Assembly: GCA_010356995.1 (NCBI GenBank)
Contig: ML996711.1
Location: forward strand, 1 to 64,000
Direction: 5' to 3'
From: Trichodelitschia bisporula
Lineage: Eukaryota; Ascomycota; Dothideomycetes; Phaeotrichales; Phaeotrichaceae
DNA length: 64,000 nt
This document shows positions 56,893 to 64,000 of this stretch, piece by piece (position 1 is the stretch's first letter; the number at the start of each line of letters is the position of its first letter). The notes beneath the pieces are model-generated. The model did no database searches. It was not told where the DNA came from and was given only the letters and a program-made list of their open reading frames with translations. The translations under genes and the position numbers were made by a program.

Positions 56893-57525
56893 TCATTCAC
56901 CACTGCCTGTCGATTTCACCTCAATACGTGCCTCCGCCTCACGTGCATCCCTGAAGTTCCCCGCCTGACGTCCCGCTAACGTCAGCACCTCCTCTCCCAC
57001 CTCCTTGCCATCCTCAGCCGGGATGAAACCCCGAATCACCCGCTCCACATACGTCTCTGGCACGCCGCACGCCAACGCATCCGCCACACCGCGGTTCATC
57101 CGGTACACGTACTCCTTCCTCGGGACGTCAGGCACCGTTCTCTTGCGATCGATATAAACAAGAACCTCGCACTGGACCGTTGGCAGGGTAATATCGACCG
57201 GTTCGTCCGCCCATCCCGCCGGCCAGTAGTCTGCACTGACGTAGGCCTTCTCGTAGGCGTGCGGCACGCCTTCATTTATGTCTAGCGCCGCTTCGTCGGC
57301 GGGAGTTAGGGCGTAGGTTAGGGCCCAGACGTGGGAGGTGTCAGGGGTCTCGAGGGTGTTGGGGAGTTTGGCGACGTTGGCGTACCCTCGTGAATTGATG
57401 AGCCAGTAGTAGCCATGGAGCCGGGCGAGGCCGGTGTAGGGCGAAGAAGGACAGCGGCGGGCCATTTGGGCGAGCCAGAGATTGGAGCCGTAAGCGAAGT
57501 AGAGAGTTGAACTTGAGTGGGACAT
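56893..57525 (-). CDS. Gamma-glutamylcyclotransferase-like protein
   Basis: A single exon of 210 residues. The GGCT fold signature YFAYGSNLW is at residues 9-17 and forms the substrate-binding loop. The catalytic glutamate is E85 in ALDINEGVPHAYEK, and the beta-barrel strands ALTYALT and CEVLVYID flank it. Family members turn gamma-glutamyl dipeptides or glutathione-derived products into 5-oxoproline; fungal ones of this length are often annotated only as AIG2-like or gamma-glutamylcyclotransferase. The C-terminal 60 residues (MNRGVADALACGVPETYVERVIRGFIP) are helical. The product lacks a signal peptide and is probably cytosolic. Its start lies 505 bp from the myosin light chain start on the other strand. 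Confidence 0.88.
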   Translation of the reverse strand: MSHSSSTLYFAYGSNLWLAQMARRCPSSPYTGLARLHGYYWLINSRGYANVAKLPNTLETPDTSHVWALTYALTPADEAALDINEGVPHAYEKAYVSADYWPAGWADEPVDITLPTVQCEVLVYIDRKRTVPDVPRKEYVYRMNRGVADALACGVPETYVERVIRGFIPAEDGKEVGEEVLTLAGRQAGNFRDAREAEARIEVKSTGSGE

Positions 57526-58030
57526 GGTGGAAGAGGGAGAGGAGGGAATTGGGTCTTGGAGGAAGTGGTGATACCCGAAGCTGAGATTTGATACCGGCTT
57601 CCGCGGCTGGCTATGTAGCTTTTATGAGATGCAATGTCTAGTCCTTCGCTCGAATCTCTTATGTGCTTTAAGCAACAATTGCCCAAGTATCAAGTGAGAT
57701 CCGGTGCCGTGACGTCCGCCTCCATCCGAGGTCACGATGTCCCCGCACTCAAAATAGCGCCACAACGCCAAGCACTCACCATGGCAACCGCGCCCTTAAG
57801 CCACACACCACACCCGACAGGCAAACAAGCCAGCCACTCACAAGCGCAGCAGCCGTGAACTTGCTTCTGTTGTGTTTTTCCCTTCTGCCACACCTTCCGA
57901 AACCTCTTCCCTTCTATCTCAACTTCACTTCCTTCCCCGCTGCCATAACTATCTCACTCTTCCCAAAAACGCTGCTGCAAACCCGCCAGTCCAGACTTCC
58001 GCACCTGTCCCGACCCATCTCCATCTAAAA
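57526..58030. promoter_or_regulatory. Shared upstream region of GGCT-like and myosin light chain genes
   Basis: 505 bp between divergent genes. The right half, 57880-58030, is C/T-rich (TTCCCTTCTATCTC-type), a typical leader for the strongly expressed myosin light chain. I see no other feature. Confidence 0.5.
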
Positions 58031-58765
58031 ATGGTACGTACCTCCCCCGCCCTGGCTCCCAAAACGGCGGGCAGCGCCGCCGCTTCTCGCCCCCGTCCGT
58101 TGATCCCCCATCTCCATCTCCATTCCCATCACCACAATCCGCACAACCCCTAGAACACCCTTTCCTCACGCTTCTCATCTCTTCAAACCCGCGCAATGGC
58201 CAAAGACTCACACCCCACGCAGGCCAGCACAAACTACAAGGAGGCATTCAGCCTGTTCGACAAGCGGGGCACGGGGCGCGTCTCGCTCGACAGCCTGGGC
58301 GACCTGCTGCGTGCCTGCGGGCAAAACCCCACGCTCGCCGAGATCACCGAGCTGGAGAAGAGCGCGGGCAGCGACTGTGAGCTTTGCCTCCTTCCCTCTC
58401 CCGCAAAAACACCCAAGCCTAGCGATGCTGACTGTGTGGCTAGTCGACTTCGACACCTTCCAGCGCATCCTCAACCGGCCCGGCGGCTTCCGCGAGCCCG
58501 GCGAGCCGGAGGAGTACTGCCGCGGCTTCCAGGTCTTCGACAAGGACATGACGGGCTTTATTGGCGTCGGCCAGCTGCGCTACATCCTCACGAACTTGGG
58601 CGAGAAGATGTCGGATGAGGAGGTTGATGAGCTGCTCAAGGCGGTGGATACCAGCTCGGGCGAGATCAATTACACCGGTGAGTTTTATTCTATTCGCCCT
58701 GCCGGCTGGCTTATGGACGATTGCTGATGTGGGCAGATCTCGTACGCACGATCCTTGCGAACTAG
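58031..58765 (+). CDS. MLC1: Essential myosin light chain (EF-hand, Cdc4/Mlc1-like)
   Basis: Five pieces if the first exon is the bare ATG: 58031-58033, 58223-58376, 58444-58677 and 58737-58765 (four exons), giving 139 residues. The ATG is in a strong context (CTAAAAATGG) and is followed at once by a GTACGT donor; the acceptor CCACGCAG joins it to ASTNYKEAF, close to the 141-residue fission-yeast Cdc4. Alternatively translation may start at 58196 in the intron (MAKDSHPTQ), adding eight residues. Conserved landmarks are LLRACGQNPTLAEI, GFQVFDKDMTGFIGVGQLRYILTNLGEKMSDEEVDELL and the terminal LVRTILAN. Of the EF-hands, only the third (DKDMTGFIGVGQL) is near-canonical. The protein binds the IQ motifs of type II and V myosins in cytokinesis and transport. 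Confidence 0.92.
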
Positions 58766-59614
58766 CCGCGATCTGGGGTTTTTCTTTTGTCGGTCAAGCG
58801 CGCTTGGGCATTGATGGCGTTAAGGCGCGTTCCTGGTCTGGGTCTTCGGCCGGACTCGGTTGGCGTGCTGGTGGGACGCTGGACGAGGAGGTGCGGCGAT
58901 GATGCTAGTACGATTTTATCTGTGCGATAGCCACGTTTCTCTCTAGCTGGGGGAGCTTGGAACAATAATGCGATCCTGTCTCCCTTCAGAACTTTCCTCG
59001 ATCGTGAAGCAAGGGGCACAGTGAAGTGGTTTCTGACGGACATGTCAGAAGTGCAACAGAGGGTTTCATTCATCATCATCATAAAGATATGCTCCTCGCT
59101 TCTACGGGGGTTAACGTTGAGTCTAGTCTCTAACCGCCCGATAGGCTCACATCTCTACAAGCAGATCACCTGGCCAAACGCAGGGCCCGATGGCCTTCTG
59201 GAGCGTACACACTCAGGATTGAAGCGCGAACTTGGCTCGGCTGTGTTTCATGCGTGGGCTATGGTGGTGATGTGACTTCTGCTCCGGTCTGATCTTTACG
59301 GGGCGGATCAATTCGGAGCAAGAATAATATCCTACCAAAGCCCAGGAGTGAAGCCCAGACGAGCCGAGTTTGTGCTTGTGCTGAGTACAGTCGGCTCAGG
59401 GGAGAGTACAAGAGGAGACGAAAGCATCCACAGAACACCGATACATGCAAGACGATCCAAGCCACTCCAAACCATGCAAAGCCCCATAATTTTATGCACG
59501 TCCTCTCCACGTACCCGGGACAACGCCACTATCAAACATGACGCCGAACGCTAGCCAGTTAAACACCCATAGAAGATGAACAGAAGAGAAGAAGTATGCA
59601 TGGAAACTCATGGA
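58766..59614. other. Intergenic between convergent MLC1 and the C2H2 gene
   Basis: 849 bp without a supported gene. It holds two 3' ends; the stretch CATCATCATCATAAAGATATG near 59070-59095 is low-complexity. I see no other feature. Confidence 0.5.
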
Positions 59615-61157
59615 TCATCCGGGATAGATGGGGTTGTGGCGTTTTGAACGATGTCGCGTTAAATGATCCTGTCGTGCAAATCTCTGCTCGCAGCCAGGGA
59701 AACCGCAGGCAAAAGGCTTATATTCTCCACCATGCACCGTCCGCTGATGCCGCCTCAGGTCTTTTGGATACCGAAATCCTTCTGAACATCTGGGACATTT
59801 ATGCTCTTTGAGCTTTTTGTTGCCGGGGTCATGGCGTTTAGATTGGAGGTGCTTGCTAGGCGGTTACGTTAACGACTGGTCTTTGACACTTGCATGAAGA
59901 TTGGAGCTTACTTGTAGCCGTTGGCATCTTTGAAATCCTTGTTGCAGTCCACGCAGTGCGAGCTGTGGCTTCTCACAGAGTCGGTCGGGACAGGATTAGA
60001 AATCCCAGGAATATCGTTCCCGGCCGGTATGTAGTTGTATGAGAGAATCGGTTGCGGTAAGGAATTGGAGCTTTCATCCGCAAAGGCCCGGTTGTCCTGG
60101 CCATGCGTGTTTGGGGCTGCTGTTCCCACAAGGTCTTCATCCGAGATGGCCGCATCGTATGGTGCTTCTGCTTCTACCTCATCGACCTGAGATCCAGCGA
60201 GGATATGAGAGAGTGAATCTCCGGGGTATTTCTGCTGATCGAAATGCGTTTCATGGCCTCCATTCGAGTATCTTCGCCTGCTCAAGGGCTGCACATGTCC
60301 TTGGTACAAATAATCATATCCCCCGTGACCAGGAGCGGGGAAAGGCGGAGACGATTCGGAGGCAGTATCCTGCATGGGATACCCATCATGTTGCTGCATC
60401 GACGCTGACGAGTGTGTTCGAATGTAGCTGCCGCGCCTCATGCTGCTTGCATTGACGGCCGGACGACGAGGGAAAGCGAAGGCTTCCGTGGTTGTGTTCG
60501 CATTGGCTTGTCGCGCCGAAAACGCGATGGAGCGTCGCACTGACATCGAGGGGGAGAGTTGGTCAGAGGCATGTATGAGACTGTTTCCTCCTGTTCTCAA
60601 ATTGGCAAAAGAGCTCCGACGAGCAGATGAGGTATCTGGGGCTTCATTCGCATCATGCTGCTGCATTGACATTGAAGTAAATCGCTGATACAACGCTTCT
60701 TGTGCTCTGTTTTCCGGCGTTAGAATTGGCAGCGGTGAAAGGCCACTACCCGCGGTGTCAGGAGGCATCCAGGGAGCATCTCTCATGGTAGTATCATCCG
60801 TTGATGGCTGCATGGGCTGAGGCGGTTCGGGAAGTTCGTTGTACGGCATAAGATACCCGGTCCCGAAGGCGTCGGCAGCGGGAGACTGGTAGGTGACGGC
60901 TGGATTGACGTTGTACCCATGGGAGTATAATCCCTCATCAGAGACAGGATAGCTGTCGACATTCTGGCCACCGGTGTTTGTGGTGCTCCCGGCAATATAA
61001 TGACCGTCGGCAGCATAATGGTCGTATTGGGAGTCAGTGGCGTAGGAGGACTCCTGTAATCTCTTGAAGAAGTGAGATAAGTCGACATAATCGGAGCGCT
61101 ACCAACCTGCTCACATCCACAACCCCCAATTTCACACTGGTAACAGAAATGCGACAT
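59615..61157 (-). CDS. C2H2 zinc-finger protein with cysteine-rich N-terminus
   Basis: Three exons, read leftward: 61157-61107, 61062-59912 and 59855-59615, giving 480 residues. Exon 1 encodes MSHFCYQCEIGGCGCEQ, with four cysteines in the first 15 residues. The middle (about 18-385) is Ser/Gln/Pro-rich and disordered. The last intron lies inside finger 1; splicing AA/C gives CVDCNKDFKDANGYNKHLQSKRH. Finger 2 is CPRCSEGFRYPKDLRRHQRTVH and finger 3 CGFPGCEQRFARQDHLTRHRSKRH, each with the full Cys2His2 set. These facts support a nuclear DNA-binding protein; targets are unknown. The exon 1 choice is less certain: an in-frame TAG at about 61090 blocks simple extension, and the 44-nt intron GTTGGT...TTCAAG bypasses it in frame. 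Confidence 0.82.
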
Positions 61158-64000
61158 TGGTATTAGATTGAAGAGGTATGATAGTGAAGGAAAGCCAGAG
61201 AGCAAATGATCCCAGCTACCATACCCATTTTGAAGCCAAAAGGTTACCAAGAGCAGCCTCTTGGGCTGTGAGTCGTAGGTTGTGAGCCGCAGTGCTGTGT
61301 TGCGCTGGCAGGCGTCGCGATGATGAGCTGTCAAGAGGCGGCCACCGCCGCGCAAGGCAAACACAATCTAAGGTAAGGCCATCAGAGCATATGGTGAGGG
61401 GGCCATTGGGACTTGCGGGCCACAGCAAGCGGGGCTCAGGGGAACGACGCTTGGTTGGGGTTGTAAGGCATCGCTTGTGGTGAGTGGACGGGGGAAGGTT
61501 CGCGGTGCATACGCCCGGGAGCGGCCTCCCATCGTCAAAAATCGGCGTGGTGGTTGGCGTGGACGTGAATAATAGGAGACTGAAGGGACGATGGGGTAAG
61601 CGCGGTAATCAAATCCCCGGAATTGGTCCTATTCTTTTGGCCGAAGATGAAAAGCAGATCAAGGCAACAGAAGGCGATGGGAGATTCCAGGACTTAAAAG
61701 ACTTGATGGGGAGGTGCAGCAAGACCTATCTCAGTAACCGCCGCGGCCAACAGGGGCTGGCGCCTCTTCATGCACTCAACGCCTAAACTGTTTAGCAATT
61801 CCACATCGTTGGTAGCAAAGATTGATGGAAGGGTAGCGATTCCAAGCATCAGTGCACCGGATTGAAATGCCAGCGCATCTGTCGGTGCCAGCCTCGCTGC
61901 GGCCGAGAGGATGGCCCACGCTTTATCCCGTTAAGTTGCTCGCTTACCTGCCACTTCCGTCAGTTGGGCTGCAAAGTGACCCTAAGAAAGAAAAGGGCGA
62001 CTTACCTCGCAACAAAAGAACTGTCCGGCCTCTTAAGGTCTGTTTGAGCTCGGTATGAGGAAGGGCAACGGGGCCGAATACTTTCCTCTGCGTTAGCTAA
62101 CAAGTTTACAGGGCATTGAATGCACACAAGCTGTCCAGCGGCCCAACTCGCTAGCCTCGCTGCATTGATGCCAGCTCAGGCGCCAAATGATGATAGTCGA
62201 TGTACGAGGCTGAGCCTTCGGGCCGAATTCCAAGGCTTCATTACCTTCCAACGACGTGGCCGAAGGGTATGTGGTTCAGTCCGCTGCCTTTGACACGTTT
62301 CTGCGCATCAAGCAGTCTTGTGACTCCAAATGCATATGGACATGCCATGGCTCCTGCATCTTCTCAGTCGATGAGGGTTGTTGCGAGTGCCATCCATAGG
62401 CTCAGCCAGGCATCGTGCAAGGCATCAACTCTGCCCAATGAGAGGAAGTCGTGGTGAGGTGCCGCTCCCAAGTTCGCCCGGAACAGAATACTTCTGGAAT
62501 GACCAAAACCAATTGGTCTACTCGCTCGGTTTATGTCGACTAGCTGCGGCTGTTTTCTCCAAAATAGGATTTGGGTTGCTTTCTCTTCCGCGATGCGATG
62601 CCTCGGCGTGGGGATGGGGAACCGGGTAGCATTCCGAAGACGAAGCCAAAGGCCAATCAGTCCACAGGAGCCCTCAGCACGGTGTCTGGCATACTGTTGG
62701 ACCAAGGACATGGACAAAAGTGAGAAGGTGTCAAAAGTGAAAAGGAGCTATGGGACGGGGCCACTCCTTTTATGGCCGTCCGCCTCGCTGGCGCCCTGTC
62801 CGGGGTATAGCTTCAAATCTGCGCTGTCGGCACCTCGATCGAACCGAACAACATTCATGCAACTAGATCAGGACGCGGCAGGCGGAATATAATGCGACAC
62901 CCTTGTCGAGAACGGCTTATGTCACCTGGCAAGCAACAAGTGTACAAGTTTGCCCCGTGGGTCGCTTCTCTGGGCCTCATATTTAGACGGGCGTGTTTGA
63001 TGATGTGGCAATCACATCGAGGTGGTCGTCATCGTATGGAAAGCGCTCTCTGGAATGTGAAGAGAGTCCGTGGAGCTGGAACCTGGAAGTCTCGTTCTTC
63101 GGGCTTGGATTGGAAGAGTGGAAATCCAAGGGGATATGGTGCTGAAATTGGGCAGCATGCACGGTATAAAGGTTCGTGAGCGTATGTACCATAGGAGGTG
63201 CATGATGGCGATATGATGGCGATATGATGAAGGAGATGTGGACGGCGTCGTCGGTCAAAAGGTCCGCAGGTGAGTTCCTTCGTTCTTATTGACTGGCCCC
63301 ACAAAAGCCAAAAGCACCTTCCCGCCGTGTGGAACTGTGGTCCGTTCATCTGCTAGCCGAATCAGGAAACGTCTATCGTGAGGCATTAGACCGCGAGATG
63401 CGCAAAACGGGCACTCTCTCTTCCTTTGCATTCAATTTTGCTTCCTGGGACTCAAAGAACCGAAAGGATGTCGCCATGAAGATTTATCACTACGGATGTA
63501 CCTCCGTACACCCAGGTCTCAAGGAGTTGCCCCATCAACACACACAGGCCGAGAATTCGCTCTCGAATCTGTGCGAGGCCCGACCGGTGAGATGAGGATG
63601 TGGTGGCAGGTACTCGTAAATGCCGCCACCACGGCTCGATGCTTTTTGCGGAAGCCTCATATTTATCCGGCCCGCCTTACTTTCCTAATGGCGTCCAACA
63701 TCGCCCCAGCTTCCCCTGGACAAGCTCACCAACGGAATCATGGGCAATTGGATTCGCTTGTAAGACTTGAAAGTCTTCCGTCAGTGATGGCATCCTTCAC
63801 CGGGTCTGAGGACGGGATGGCCCGGCTGGAGCACTCAGAGACCCGATGAATGTCTGTGTCAAGATATCACGAACAGCCAGAAACAGGCTTTGAGAATGAA
63901 CTATCCACGATCTGGATATGAAAACTTTGAGACTACAGGCATTCGAAGCATCTTGGGTGGTGAAGTGGTCCAAAGATTGATGCGAAAGGCTCTGACAAGC
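61158..64000. other. Gene-poor right end
   Basis: No supported gene. A minus frame at 62364-62717 (117 codons, HDFLSLGRVDALHDAWLSLWMALATTLID) has protein-like composition and an open continuation after its stop, but I recognise no family and place it under findings. A short imperfect tandem repeat, GATGGCGATAT in two to three copies, lies at 63204-63230. The stretch 61158-61500 should hold the promoter of the C2H2 gene. Confidence 0.5.

Overview
The window is nuclear DNA of a filamentous ascomycete (Pezizomycotina; a dothideomycete is my guess but not proven). The evidence is the many 43-60 nt introns with GT(A/G)NGT donors, CTAAC/CTGAC-type branch points and CAG/TAG acceptors, a single dispersed 5S rRNA unit, closely packed housekeeping genes on both strands, and fungal-type families (Zn2Cys6 factor, LaeA-like methyltransferase, secreted GDSL esterase). 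I rebuilt gene models by splicing by hand; exon coordinates are in each entry and every model closes in frame.

Layout. 0-10.5 kb is gene dense: a 5S rRNA-like unit, an SDR oxidoreductase, SRP receptor beta, the HRQ1 helicase, ALG7 (first step of N-glycan assembly) and the nucleoporin SEH1. 10.5-22 kb is gene poor and holds a 460-residue protein of unknown function and a small three-exon double-stranded-RNA-binding protein that no single open frame reveals. 22.1-23.4 kb is an array of about eleven imperfect repeats, each carrying an inverted repeat. It sits just 3' of a 1588-residue, low-complexity, internally repeated orphan gene (23.5-28.4 kb).

29-39 kb is again dense housekeeping: MSP1 and TIM21 share a 362-bp promoter, NOT2 and mitochondrial ribosomal protein uL29m are head to head, and Rab-GDI follows. 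39.5-46.8 kb carries a Zn2Cys6 transcription factor, a secreted alpha/beta hydrolase and ORC4 with AT-hooks. 46.8-51.1 kb is gene poor. 51-61.2 kb has a LaeA-like methyltransferase, a secreted GDSL/SGNH esterase, a gamma-glutamylcyclotransferase-like protein, an essential myosin light chain and a C2H2 zinc-finger protein. The last 2.8 kb shows no convincing gene.

The genes do not form one pathway; there is no biosynthetic cluster. Themes are secretory-pathway housekeeping (SRP receptor, ALG7, GDI), mitochondrial import and quality control (TIM21, MSP1, uL29m), and DNA/RNA maintenance (HRQ1, ORC4, NOT2, dsRBD protein). I saw no transposon, LTR element, viral fossil or CRISPR array. The most unusual object is the hairpin-repeat array beside the orphan repetitive gene.
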